DNA of 42,531 nt from a virus. The stretch is taken from positions 1 through 42,531 of IMG/VR virus record IMGVR_UViG_3300021962_000217; one strand, given 5' to 3'. The position numbers and the translations under genes were made by a program. The notes under the pieces were generated by a model, which was given only the letters and a program-made list of their open reading frames with translations, did not search any database and was not told the origin of the DNA. Positions 23,492 through 31,411 of this stretch are shown one piece after another (within the stretch, counting starts at the first letter, position 1; each line of letters starts with the position of its first letter).

Positions 23492-23674
23492 ATGCAAGAC
23501 GAGTACCTCTCACGCTGCGTGGTAGATCCTATCAAGCGTACAGTGTATCTGTATTCTAGTGAAGGATCAGAAAAGCAAGTGACCTGTGATACGGTAGAAG
23601 AATTTATGAATGTCCTAGAGTTCGTTCGTGCTACGGTGGATGAAGAGACTCTCTCATACGCAAATCCACTTTAA
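23492..23674 (+). CDS. Conserved small cyanophage protein, unknown function
   Basis: A 60-residue protein (MQDEYLSRCVVDPIKRTVYL and VEEFMNVLEFVRATVDEETL). It has a mixed beta-alpha pattern with two cysteines and a short acidic C-terminus. No family with a known function is recognised. It is the first gene after the sigma70-type promoter at 23437, so it would be made early. Codon use has slightly more C and G than the neighbouring fibre genes. Its gene is followed by a 62-base gap that contains a TTTTTGG-T-CCAAAAA inverted repeat. Confidence 0.7.
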   Translation: MQDEYLSRCVVDPIKRTVYLYSSEGSEKQVTCDTVEEFMNVLEFVRATVDEETLSYANPL

Positions 23675-23680
23675 GTTCCA

Positions 23681-23695
23681 TTTTTGGTCCAAAAA
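23681..23695 (+). repeat. Operator-like perfect inverted repeat
   Basis: TTTTTGG, one central T, then CCAAAAA: a perfect 7-base inverted repeat in the gap between two small early genes. It is not followed by a T tract on either strand in a terminator arrangement with a loop of normal size, so a protein-binding site is more likely. Confidence 0.4.
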
Positions 23696-23736
23696 AATTC
23701 CCGGTAAAAATTGCCCTTATTACTTTTTTGAAAAGT

Positions 23737-23940
23737 ATGGTTTATAAAATTTCATACAAAGACCTCAAAGAGGAACCAGTCAAAACCACTCCCGAAAATG
23801 TAAAAGAGGCAAACGAAGCACTCTTTTCCGCAAAGTGGAATCTTCCCAAAGCAGCAAAGCACTGTGGAATGTCACAAAAAGAAATGAAGTTGACATTCTT
23901 TGAGTTTTTGAAGTATAATCCTACTACTTACGAAGCGTAA
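23737..23940 (+). CDS. Small HTH-like protein of unknown function
   Basis: A 67-residue basic-acidic protein. The ATG at 23737 is preferred to a TTG at 23728. The segment WNLPKAAKHCGMSQKEMKLT looks like a helix-turn-helix: a helix with AA, then Gly-Met-Ser turn, then a recognition-like helix ending FFEFLKYNP. That would suit a small phage transcription regulator, but the likeness is by eye only. It lies in the early accessory island after an operator-like inverted repeat (23681-23695). Its 3' end contains the sigma70-type promoter of tRNA-Leu (23890-23919). Confidence 0.65.
   Translation: MVYKISYKDLKEEPVKTTPENVKEANEALFSAKWNLPKAAKHCGMSQKEMKLTFFEFLKYNPTTYEA
23890..23919 (+). promoter_or_regulatory. 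sigma70-type promoter of tRNA-Leu
   Basis: TTGACA at 23890-23895, 18-base spacer, TATAAT at 23914-23919; both boxes are perfect consensus. Embedded in the 3' end of the preceding small gene, with a predicted start near 23926, about 22 bases before the tRNA. Confidence 0.7.
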
Positions 23941-23947
23941 GTTTTTT

Positions 23948-24031
23948 GGGGCGGTGGTGGAATCGGTAGACACACCAGACTTAAAATCTGTTGGGCTTAT
24001 GCCCGTGGGAGTTCAAGTCTCCCTCGCCCTA
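23948..24031 (+). tRNA. tRNA-Leu (anticodon UAA)
   Basis: An 84-base tRNA with a long variable arm, as expected for Leu. Acceptor strand GGGGCGG (23948-23954) pairs with TCGCCCT (24024-24030) with two G-T pairs, and the discriminator base is A. The anticodon loop is CTTAAAA with anticodon TAA. The T arm is GGGAG-TTCAAGT-CTCCC. The outermost anticodon-stem pair is a C-T mismatch. CCA is not encoded. It reads UUA codons, which are abundant in the AT-rich fibre genes. Confidence 0.93.
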
Positions 24032-24044
24032 TGAGGTTCTACCT

Positions 24045-24051
24045 CTAAATA
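24045..24051 (+). promoter_or_regulatory. Late promoter box CTAAATA in the tRNA island
   Basis: CTAAATA 23 bases before the ATG at 24074, between the tRNA and the next small gene. Motif only. Confidence 0.4.
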
Positions 24052-24073
24052 AACAAAAGTAAAGGACTATTCT

Positions 24074-24343
24074 ATGAAATACAGAATAGATACCAGATAC
24101 GTTTGGTATAATCGCGGAACTCAAATAGTTCTAATGTATTTCATAAATCAAATACCTTTTACTTTCGATGACCTTCCAGACGAATCAATATTCGATTTGG
24201 AACTGATCAAATTAGCAGATAACGAAAGACGTTTTGAACCAGAAGACCTTTATCAAGCATCATACTACTTAATGCTTGAAGAATGTCATCCTCTTTTATA
24301 TGAATTGGAACTGGAAAATCCAGAAATGTTACCTGCTGACTAA
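24074..24343 (+). CDS. Small acidic protein of unknown function
   Basis: An 89-residue acidic protein: a beta-strand-rich start (YRIDTRYVWYNRGTQIVLMY, FINQIPFTFDDLPD) followed by a helical end (DLYQASYYLMLEECHPLLYE). No known family is recognised. It sits between tRNA-Leu and tRNA-Thr; the stop is one base from the tRNA-Thr start, so processing of tRNA-Thr out of its mRNA is implied. The ATG has a weak AAAGGA ribosome site about 6 bases upstream. Phage tRNA clusters often hold such short ORFs. Confidence 0.7.
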   Translation: MKYRIDTRYVWYNRGTQIVLMYFINQIPFTFDDLPDESIFDLELIKLADNERRFEPEDLYQASYYLMLEECHPLLYELELENPEMLPAD

Positions 24344-24344
24344 T

Positions 24345-24416
24345 GCCCTTGTAGCTCAGTGGTAGAGCAACGGTTTTGTAAACCGTTGGTCGTCTGTTCG
24401 AATCAGATCGGGGGCT
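24345..24416 (+). tRNA. tRNA-Thr (anticodon UGU)
   Basis: A 72-base tRNA. Acceptor GCCCTTG (24345-24351) pairs with CGGGGGC (24409-24415) with two T-G pairs. The D arm is AGCTCAGTGGTAGAGC-like, the anticodon stem ACGGT/ACCGT closes a TTTGTAA loop with anticodon TGT, and the T arm is TCTG-TTCGAAT-CAGA. CCA is not encoded. It reads ACA codons, common in the Thr-rich fibre genes. Confidence 0.93.
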
Positions 24417-24434
24417 CTGAGTTCTATAACTCCA

Positions 24435-24593
24435 ATGTCACTTATTTCACAACAAGACCGTCAGATGGTCATTGAAGCACTTGAATATTATGTTCAGAAA
24501 CTTAAGGAAGATAACTGCACTCCTGCCTCTATCAGTGCATTCCAAACACTCCTTAACTGGGTTGAATTGGAGCACTTCAAGCATGAAAATTAA
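24435..24593 (+). CDS. Very short ORF of unknown function after tRNA-Thr
   Basis: A 52-residue helical protein (MSLISQQDRQMVIEALEYYV, then QKLKEDNCTPASISAFQTLL). It begins 18 bases after tRNA-Thr and overlaps the next gene by 11 bases, a typical phage coupling. The sequence has a soluble helix-turn-helix-like shape without a known motif. It is called because of the start context, the overlap and protein-like composition. No family is recognised. Confidence 0.6.
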   Translation: MSLISQQDRQMVIEALEYYVQKLKEDNCTPASISAFQTLLNWVELEHFKHEN

Positions 24594-24756
24594 TCTTTGG
24601 TATTGTGAATCTATGAAGCAGTGGCGTTGGATTCTCACTGATGATTCCAGACCTATTCTCAAACAAGAATCTGGACAACAACCACACCTTCGTGATGCTA
24701 TGAATGATGTAGCAAATACAGTGGAATATATGTTAGAATGCAAACAAAGTGAGTAA
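24583..24756 (+). CDS. Small protein of unknown function, upstream of mom-like gene
   Basis: A 57-residue protein starting MKINLWYCESMKQWRWILTD and ending VEYMLECKQSE. The open frame extends upstream to 24472 but the ATG at 24583 gives a natural composition and an 11-base overlap with the previous small ORF; the upstream part reads as out-of-frame translation of that ORF. Pattern: two short strands with Trp residues, then an amphipathic helix. No function is recognised. Ten bases before the Mom-like gene. Confidence 0.65.
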   Translation: MKINLWYCESMKQWRWILTDDSRPILKQESGQQPHLRDAMNDVANTVEYMLECKQSE

Positions 24757-24766
24757 AAATACTTAG

Positions 24767-25384
24767 ATGAAATCAGATTTCTTTATAGATAAGGTAAGTA
24801 AGGAGGAAGTCAAAGACCTTCTTTATACTCACCATTATCTTAAAGATGAATCCAAAGATTTTAAATCTGGTTTTAATTACGGACTTTACAGAAACACTTT
24901 CACAGATGTCCTTAGAATTGGCAACTGTCTTGGTGCTTGCATTTTTACTGGTCTCCCAGTTCCAGAAATAGCAAAAGGAGCATTTGGATTAAATCGTAAT
25001 GAACAACAAGGACTCTTCGAACTTTCAAGACTTTGCATCGAACCTAGTACGCAGTCACGAGAATATAACATCACTTCTTGGTTTGTGTCAAAAGCGATTA
25101 GACAACTTCGGAAAGATACTGAAGTTAAAGCAATCCTTTCTTATGCTGATTCAAATCACCATTCTGGTACAATTTATCGCGCTTGCAACTTTAAGTACTA
25201 TGGTCTCACGGATCGAAAAAAAGATTTCTACTATTCAGACGGAACTAAACACTCTCGCGGAAAAGTAAAAGGTTCTGAAGGTGAGTGGAAAGAAAGGAGC
25301 AGAAAACATAGATACTTAATGGTATTTGATAAGCAACTACAAAAACGCTTGACTTGGAAAGAAGAATCGTGGTATAATACTTAA
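24767..25384 (+). CDS. Mom-like DNA modification protein (GNAT fold)
   Basis: A 205-residue protein with the phage Mom signature: LYTHHYLKD near the start, ACIFTGLP (a beta strand), GLFELSRLCIEP, NITSWFVSKAIRQLRK, AILSYADSNHHSGTIYRACN, FKYYGLTDRK, and HSRGKVKG. Phage Mu Mom converts adenine in DNA to a methylcarbamoyl form, making the DNA resist many restriction enzymes, and Mom belongs to the GNAT superfamily. The ELSRL and YADxxxxHxGxxYxAxxFxYxG blocks are the family hallmarks and are intact. It ends an early-type accessory island (small ORFs, tRNAs). Its last codons hold another sigma70-type promoter (25349-25378). Function is inferred from family; which base this phage modifies is not shown. 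Confidence 0.8.
   Translation: MKSDFFIDKVSKEEVKDLLYTHHYLKDESKDFKSGFNYGLYRNTFTDVLRIGNCLGACIFTGLPVPEIAKGAFGLNRNEQQGLFELSRLCIEPSTQSREYNITSWFVSKAIRQLRKDTEVKAILSYADSNHHSGTIYRACNFKYYGLTDRKKDFYYSDGTKHSRGKVKGSEGEWKERSRKHRYLMVFDKQLQKRLTWKEESWYNT
25349..25378 (+). promoter_or_regulatory. sigma70-type promoter at the 3' end of the mom-like gene
   Basis: TTGACT at 25349-25354, 18-base spacer, TATAAT at 25373-25378 with a TGG just before it, an extended -10. The predicted start is near 25385, immediately after the stop codon and about 60 bases before a strong terminator. Confidence 0.6.
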
Positions 25385-25449
25385 GGCGATACTTAACCAA
25401 ACCCCTTCCGTGTGACTTGTAAAACCTCCTCTTGTAGGAGGTTTTCTTG
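25385..25449 (+). ncRNA. Candidate small RNA between promoter and terminator
   Basis: A strong sigma70-type promoter ends 6 bases before, and a strong intrinsic terminator (25421-25445 plus T-rich tail) closes the interval. No ORF fits. The result would be a roughly 60-base RNA. An alternative is a leader whose transcript partly reads through into the long fibre gene at 25490. No family is recognised. Confidence 0.35.
25421..25449 (+). terminator. Strong intrinsic terminator before the long fibre gene
   Basis: A perfect 10-base stem AAAACCTCCT (25421-25430) / AGGAGGTTTT (25436-25445) with loop CTTGT, then CTTG. The symmetric A and T tracts could make it work in both directions. It separates the accessory island from the late fibre operon. 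Confidence 0.85.
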
Positions 25450-25450
25450 T

Positions 25451-25459
25451 GAATAAATA
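25451..25459 (+). promoter_or_regulatory. Late promoter box GAATAAATA for the long fibre gene
   Basis: GAATAAATA directly after the terminator and 30 bases before the ATG at 25490. A classic terminator-then-late-promoter arrangement. Confidence 0.6.
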
Positions 25460-25489
25460 ACTCATAACGGAACTATAAGTATTAATAAG

Positions 25490-28400
25490 ATGGGTCTTTC
25501 ACGCCTCGAAAATTTTCTGAAGTCGGCAAGAGGAACAATTCTTTATGTTGATCCAAATAGTCTTGATTCGACGGACAGTATCGAAAACTCAGGAAATAGT
25601 CTAACAAGACCATTTAGATCACTTCAAAGAGCACTGATTGAAGCAGCAAGATTTTCATATCAGCGTGGACTGTCTAATGATAGATTTAATAAAACTACAA
25701 TAGTATTATATCCAGGAGAACATATTTTAGATAACCGTCCTGGATATATTCCTACAGGTGCAGGGACTTATGCTGCAAGGAGTGGTTTAACTGGTTTAAC
25801 TGATATTACACAATGGGACATTGACACAAGATTTGACATAACTAACCCAGATAATCCTTTATATAAACTCAATTCTATTCACGGTGGTATAATTGTTCCA
25901 AGAGGAACATCAATCGTTGGTATGGATCTTCGTAAGACTAAGATTCGTCCATTATATGTTCCAGATCCAGAAAACGATAATATTGAAAGATCTGCTATTT
26001 TTCGTACAACTGGTGCTTGTTACTTCTGGCAATTTACAATTTTAGATGCAGATCCAAACGGAAATTGCTATAAGAACTATAATCCAGATCTCTTTGTTCC
26101 TAATTTCTCTCACCACAAACTTGCAGGATTTGAGTATGCAGATGGTGTAAATGGTGTTTATATCAATGATACTTTTTTAAATGACGACTTAGGAACAAAA
26201 ATTGATACACCCAGAACTGACCTGGATATGTATTATGAAAAAGTTGCAGCAGTTTATGGTGCTTCTTCAGGTAGAGAAATTGCTCCAGATTATGGCAATG
26301 GAACTGTAGATATTCAACCAGTTATTGATGAATATCGTATTGTAGGTCCAAAAGGTGCTTCTGTAGGTATTAGCAGCATCCGTGCAGGTGATGGAGTCAC
26401 TGCTACAACTACAATTACAGTAGACCTTGTAAATACGATCGAAGGACTAAGCGTTGATAGTCCAATTCAAATTAGTGGAGTAAGTGCTGCTGGTTATGAT
26501 GGTCAGTATGTAATCTATACCGCACCAAGTAGCACTCAAATTACATATAAGGTACAAAATGTACCCACAAATCCAAATCCAGGTGTTACTGGTTCAACAT
26601 TAAATCTAGTTGTCGATACTGTTACTTCAGCATCTCCATATATCTTTAACATCTCCGTGCGTTCTGTTTATGGAATGTGTGGTTTGCTTGCTGATGGCGA
26701 TAAAGCAACTGGATTTAAATCAATGGTTGTTGCACAATACACTGGTATTGGACTTCAAAAAGATGAAAATGCATTTACGAAATATGATACTGGAACAGGA
26801 GAATATAGATATTCAAACTCACTTACTAATCTGAATACAGATTCTAGATCAAGATTCAAACCAGAATATGAGAACTTTCATATTAAAGCAACAAATGATT
26901 CATTCTTGCAGTTAGTTTCTGTTTTCGCGATTGGATATGCTCAACATTTTGTAGCAGAGAATGGTGGTGATATTGCTCTTAATAACTCAAACTCCAACTT
27001 TGGTGCAAAAGCATTAGTAGCAACTGGATTTAAGAGAGAAGCATTTACTCCAGACGATTATGGATATATCACACATATCATTCCACCAAAAGAAATTGAA
27101 AATACTGAAATCAGTGTAGAATTTGGTGCTATTGATGTTGGAGTTACCACATCAAAATCTGCAGGTGCTGGTACAACTTCTCGTTTATATTTGTACGATG
27201 AAACTGATCAAAATGCACCACCAAAAGTATTGATTGATGGTTATCATATTGGCGCAAAGCAAAATGAACAATTAAACATTCAAACTTTTGTTGGTGGAGC
27301 ACTTACATCATATTCTTCAAGAATTGTAATGCCTTATGGCCCTTACAATTTAACACAATCTTCTTCTGAAAAAGTATTTACTGTTTTAAAAACTCCAGTA
27401 GGAATCAACAGTATCAATTCAAATACTCTTAGGTTAACAGAACCACATTCATTCTTAAATGGAGAATCTATTCGTATTATTGCAGATGATGGACATCTTC
27501 CCGATGGATTAGAAGCAAATCAAGTTTATTATGCAATTACAAAAGAATCTTCAACTGGAATTGGTACAGACGAAATTCGAATTGCAAAAACTTTAAGTAA
27601 CGCAATTAATGGATCTGTTTCTTCAAATGCAATTACACTTAACAATAAAGGTGGTACTTTAAGTATTGTAAGTAGAGTTTCTGATAAAAATCCAGGAAGC
27701 ATTGGACATCCAGTTCAATGGGATACTGGTGGTCAGTGGTATATTACTGTAGACACTGCGGATAATGAAATTTATACAACTATCAATTCTTCTGGAGTTG
27801 CAGGTCTTGGAAATGCAACTACAAGATCTTATGTGACACGTAAACCAGATTCTAGAAGTTTAATTGATACTCTTTATCGAGTTCGTTATGTTCTTCCAAA
27901 AGGTTCTTCAACGATTGCAAAACCACCAACTGATGGATTTATTCTTCAAGAATCTAACAATATTATAGGAACTGGTACAGATGAAATTTCACAACTTTAC
28001 AACAGTTCTGGTTCAATTTCAAACTCAACTTTACTTAGAAATCCTAAGTTTATTGCAGATGCTTCTTATTCTTCAGGCACTGTTACAATTCGTGCAGAAC
28101 TTCCACATAATTTAAAAGTTGGAGAAGAAGTTGAAATCGTCAATGTATCTCCTTCTGGATACAATGGAACTTATACGGTAACTTCAGTTCCAAGTGCGAA
28201 AGAATTTACTTATACTGCAACAACACCACTTGGTACATTTGCAAGTGATACATCTAATAGAACTTCTACTCTTCCATACTTCAGAAGAAAGAGATATGCA
28301 AAGACTTATCAAGTTTATAGATCACAAGTAGTCCAACCATACGTTGCAAATATTCAAGATGGTATTTATTATCTTACCTTAATTAATTATTCAAATAATC

Positions 28401-31400
28401 CAACAGTTGCCCCATTTAGAGATCAGGCATTTGCACAACCAGTTGAAAATCTATATCCTCAGGCAAACAATGATAACCCAGATTCTGATCCTGATGCAAC
28501 AAGTTCACATGCTCTTCCAGGTATAATTGGAAAAGTAGTAGTTAATGATCCACAAAAGAGTATTACAAAAGAGACATTAGAGTCCTTTGTAGTTGGTTAT
28601 GGTATTACAAATATCCAATCTTCAACTGGAACTGCTCATACCATTTACACTGCAGTTGATCATGGACTTTCTGGTATCACCACTGTTAGTATTGTAAGTG
28701 CTGGTAGTAACTATGGATCTAGCGGTAGTTTCACTGGTAATCTTTACAATGCAAGATTGGTGGGATTTGCGGGGTCAACTACTGGATCAAATGCAACTGC
28801 AAAAATTACTCTTACTGCAGGTGCAATTACTGGAGTTCAGATTATTGATGGTGGTTCTGCATATGGTATTGGAAATACTCTTACCGTTGTTGGTGTTGCA
28901 ACTACTACAAGTCACGTTATTGGTGTTGTAAGAGTTGAATCTATCTCAGATAATATTGGAGATACTCTTAAGATTTCCGGTGTTTCTTCTGCATCATATT
29001 CTGGTTATAATACAATTTACAGAGTTTCTGAAATTAATACTGGAGGTACAAAACAAATTAATGTAGTTTCTTCAGAAACTATTTCAAACTTCTCAACAGT
29101 AGGACTTGGTTCAACTGTAACATCTTCTTCTGGATATGTTTTCACTGGAAAAACAATAGGAATTTCTCCATTCACTTATAATCCAGTAACTGGACTTGCA
29201 ACTGTTGGATTTACAACTAGTCACGGATTTAGAGTTGATAATAAGATTCGAATTAGTGATGCAAGCGAATCTGTATTTAACGGAGACTTTATTGTTAAAA
29301 AACTGAACAGTTCTATTGGAACTTCATCTTTAATTGTTAATATTGGTGTTGGAGCAACAACTTCTACAACAGCAACAGGAACTTTATATGCATATCGCAC
29401 TACTCTAACTTCTTATGGTGGAGATTTAGATAAAGACATTGAAAATACTTCTGGTCGTTTAGATTATCAATATGCAGGTATCACTACCACTATTGGAAAT
29501 ACAATCAATATAACAACTAATTTGGATACTGATGATTTCAACTATCTAATTATTCCAAATGCTGTTTCACTTGGTCTCAAGTTTGGAGATTATTTAATTG
29601 TAGATGATGAAATTTTTAGAGTTAGAAAAAATGTTTCATCAGATTCGGTCAACGTTTTCAGAGCAATCCTAGGTTCTCCAAGACAGCAACATATTTCGGG
29701 ATCAGTTGTTCGTAGGATTAAAGTAACTCCAGTTGAACTTCGTCGTAACTCAATTATTCGTGCTTCTGGACATACTTTTGAATATCTTGGTTATGGTCCA
29801 GGAAATTACTCAACTTCATTACCAGATAAACAAGACCGTGTATTAACTAAAGAAGAAACTTTCTTAGCACAATCTACCAAAACTGATGGTGGTATTGTTG
29901 TTTATACTGGTATGAATAGTGATGGTGACTTCTTTGCTGGTAATAAGAAAATTAATTCTGCAACTGGTAAAGAAGAAACCTTTGATACTCCAGTTCCTAC
30001 AAACACTGGAGAGAAGAATGCAGATGAAATTGTTAATATCACAGAAACTCAAAAAATATTTGTTGAAGGTTCTGTAAGAGTTGAAGGTGGAAGAGATAAA
30101 AATATTGTATCAGAATTTGATGGTCCTGTAGTTTTTAACAACAAAGTTACCACAAATGCTGATATTGAAGCAAACTCACTATTCATTCAAGGTGAGGAAG
30201 AAATTTCTAGAAAGTTTAGTATTACTAATGAAAAACCAACGACTTCTGGAAACTATGGCGATATTGTTTTCAACTCCGAACCAAGCAAGAATGAGTTTGC
30301 TGGATGGACTTATGTAACAGAAAACAAATGGGAACCATTTGGATTTATTGGCGCTCCTGGTGTTGGTATTGCGTCTGCAGGAAATTATGTTGGATTCTCT
30401 ACCTTACTGAATCTTGTTGCAACTGGATTTACTTTTGGAATAGATTATAATTCAGTAACTGGCGTAAGCACACTCACGTTCAATGCAAATCCAAGAGTAG
30501 CAGTTTCAACAGGTGGATTGAATACATTACTTGGAAACTTTACTCAACTAAATTTTGTCGGTGGTGGAGTTACTGTTTCTGGTAATACTGCATCTGGAAT
30601 TGCAACCATTCAAATTTCAGGTGGTGTCTCTGCTGCAGGAACAACGCCAGGAGAACCTTTCAACTCACTTCAATGGAACAATAATGATGGATTTGCAGGA
30701 GTTCCTAATGCATTCTATGATCCTACTTTAGGTAAGTTGAGATTTGGTTCATCTTCTTTAACCAATGATTCACTTTTCTTCACCAGCACAGGTCAAGTAG
30801 GATTTGCATCTACAGTTCCATCTGCAAAGGTTGATATACTTGTTGATAATGAATCTGCGGTGTATATGAGATCTATTTCTGGATCTGGAAATATTGTCCG
30901 TATAGACGATGCAACAAATGAAACTACTCCTTTTGTCATTGATGTAAGTGGAAATGTAGGAATTAAAACTGTTACTCCTGCAGCAGCATTGGATGTTACA
31001 GGAACAACAATTATTGTAGGTGCTTTAAGACTCTATGAGTCTGATAGAAGCAACTATGTTGGATTGCAGGTTGGTTCTCTTTCATCTAATCTTACTTTCA
31101 CACTTCCAACATCTTATGGAACCAATAATCAGGTTCTAACTACAAATGGAGCAGGAGTTCTTTCTTGGAGAACAGTAGTAGATACTGATACAAGAGAAGA
31201 AACAATAGCAGGAAGTGGTATTCAGATAACTAAAACAGCAGGAAGTGGTGGAAACACCAATGCTACGATTTCTAACACTGGTGTTAGAAGTCTAACTGCG
31301 GGTTCTAATATTTCGTTAACTGCAAATACTGGTGAAATTACTATTTCTGCAAGTACACCTGCAACTTTATATCCACCATTCACAACAAGAGGATTTGCAA

Positions 31401-31411
31401 TGAACCTCTAA
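25490..31411 (+). CDS. Giant tail fibre/baseplate fibre protein (1973 residues)
   Basis: The longest gene here. The N-terminal part resembles right-handed beta-helix (pectate-lyase-like) spikes: ILYVDPNSLDSTD, then NSLTRPFRSLQRALIEAARF, TIVLYPGEHILDN and IIVPRGTSIVGMDLRKTKIR. Further turns follow to about residue 300. The middle contains at least three copies (about 305-370, 860-915, 1232-1290) of a small beta module with VxISxVSxSxYNGxYxVxxxxSxxxFTY, also present in gp53. The last 400 residues are fibre-like: GNYVGFSTLLNL, VGIKTVTPAAALDVTG and a C-terminal VLSWRT/GSGIQIT/ISNTGVRSLTAGSNISLTA. A role in host contact or as a long side-fibre or baseplate fibre is inferred. Its stop codon abuts that of the convergent minus-strand gene. 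Confidence 0.75.
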   Translation: MGLSRLENFLKSARGTILYVDPNSLDSTDSIENSGNSLTRPFRSLQRALIEAARFSYQRGLSNDRFNKTTIVLYPGEHILDNRPGYIPTGAGTYAARSGLTGLTDITQWDIDTRFDITNPDNPLYKLNSIHGGIIVPRGTSIVGMDLRKTKIRPLYVPDPENDNIERSAIFRTTGACYFWQFTILDADPNGNCYKNYNPDLFVPNFSHHKLAGFEYADGVNGVYINDTFLNDDLGTKIDTPRTDLDMYYEKVAAVYGASSGREIAPDYGNGTVDIQPVIDEYRIVGPKGASVGISSIRAGDGVTATTTITVDLVNTIEGLSVDSPIQISGVSAAGYDGQYVIYTAPSSTQITYKVQNVPTNPNPGVTGSTLNLVVDTVTSASPYIFNISVRSVYGMCGLLADGDKATGFKSMVVAQYTGIGLQKDENAFTKYDTGTGEYRYSNSLTNLNTDSRSRFKPEYENFHIKATNDSFLQLVSVFAIGYAQHFVAENGGDIALNNSNSNFGAKALVATGFKREAFTPDDYGYITHIIPPKEIENTEISVEFGAIDVGVTTSKSAGAGTTSRLYLYDETDQNAPPKVLIDGYHIGAKQNEQLNIQTFVGGALTSYSSRIVMPYGPYNLTQSSSEKVFTVLKTPVGINSINSNTLRLTEPHSFLNGESIRIIADDGHLPDGLEANQVYYAITKESSTGIGTDEIRIAKTLSNAINGSVSSNAITLNNKGGTLSIVSRVSDKNPGSIGHPVQWDTGGQWYITVDTADNEIYTTINSSGVAGLGNATTRSYVTRKPDSRSLIDTLYRVRYVLPKGSSTIAKPPTDGFILQESNNIIGTGTDEISQLYNSSGSISNSTLLRNPKFIADASYSSGTVTIRAELPHNLKVGEEVEIVNVSPSGYNGTYTVTSVPSAKEFTYTATTPLGTFASDTSNRTSTLPYFRRKRYAKTYQVYRSQVVQPYVANIQDGIYYLTLINYSNNPTVAPFRDQAFAQPVENLYPQANNDNPDSDPDATSSHALPGIIGKVVVNDPQKSITKETLESFVVGYGITNIQSSTGTAHTIYTAVDHGLSGITTVSIVSAGSNYGSSGSFTGNLYNARLVGFAGSTTGSNATAKITLTAGAITGVQIIDGGSAYGIGNTLTVVGVATTTSHVIGVVRVESISDNIGDTLKISGVSSASYSGYNTIYRVSEINTGGTKQINVVSSETISNFSTVGLGSTVTSSSGYVFTGKTIGISPFTYNPVTGLATVGFTTSHGFRVDNKIRISDASESVFNGDFIVKKLNSSIGTSSLIVNIGVGATTSTTATGTLYAYRTTLTSYGGDLDKDIENTSGRLDYQYAGITTTIGNTINITTNLDTDDFNYLIIPNAVSLGLKFGDYLIVDDEIFRVRKNVSSDSVNVFRAILGSPRQQHISGSVVRRIKVTPVELRRNSIIRASGHTFEYLGYGPGNYSTSLPDKQDRVLTKEETFLAQSTKTDGGIVVYTGMNSDGDFFAGNKKINSATGKEETFDTPVPTNTGEKNADEIVNITETQKIFVEGSVRVEGGRDKNIVSEFDGPVVFNNKVTTNADIEANSLFIQGEEEISRKFSITNEKPTTSGNYGDIVFNSEPSKNEFAGWTYVTENKWEPFGFIGAPGVGIASAGNYVGFSTLLNLVATGFTFGIDYNSVTGVSTLTFNANPRVAVSTGGLNTLLGNFTQLNFVGGGVTVSGNTASGIATIQISGGVSAAGTTPGEPFNSLQWNNNDGFAGVPNAFYDPTLGKLRFGSSSLTNDSLFFTSTGQVGFASTVPSAKVDILVDNESAVYMRSISGSGNIVRIDDATNETTPFVIDVSGNVGIKTVTPAAALDVTGTTIIVGALRLYESDRSNYVGLQVGSLSSNLTFTLPTSYGTNNQVLTTNGAGVLSWRTVVDTDTREETIAGSGIQITKTAGSGGNTNATISNTGVRSLTAGSNISLTANTGEITISASTPATLYPPFTTRGFAMNL

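Noticed and set aside
23948-24416. Phage attachment site in the tRNA genes
   Set aside because: No integrase or excisionase gene is visible and the gene set is that of a lytic T4-like phage.
24472-24582. Upstream in-frame extension of the small gene at 24583
   Set aside because: That stretch overlaps another small ORF in a different frame and reads as an artefact (MKHLNIMFRN...); the ATG at 24583 gives the usual 11-base overlap.
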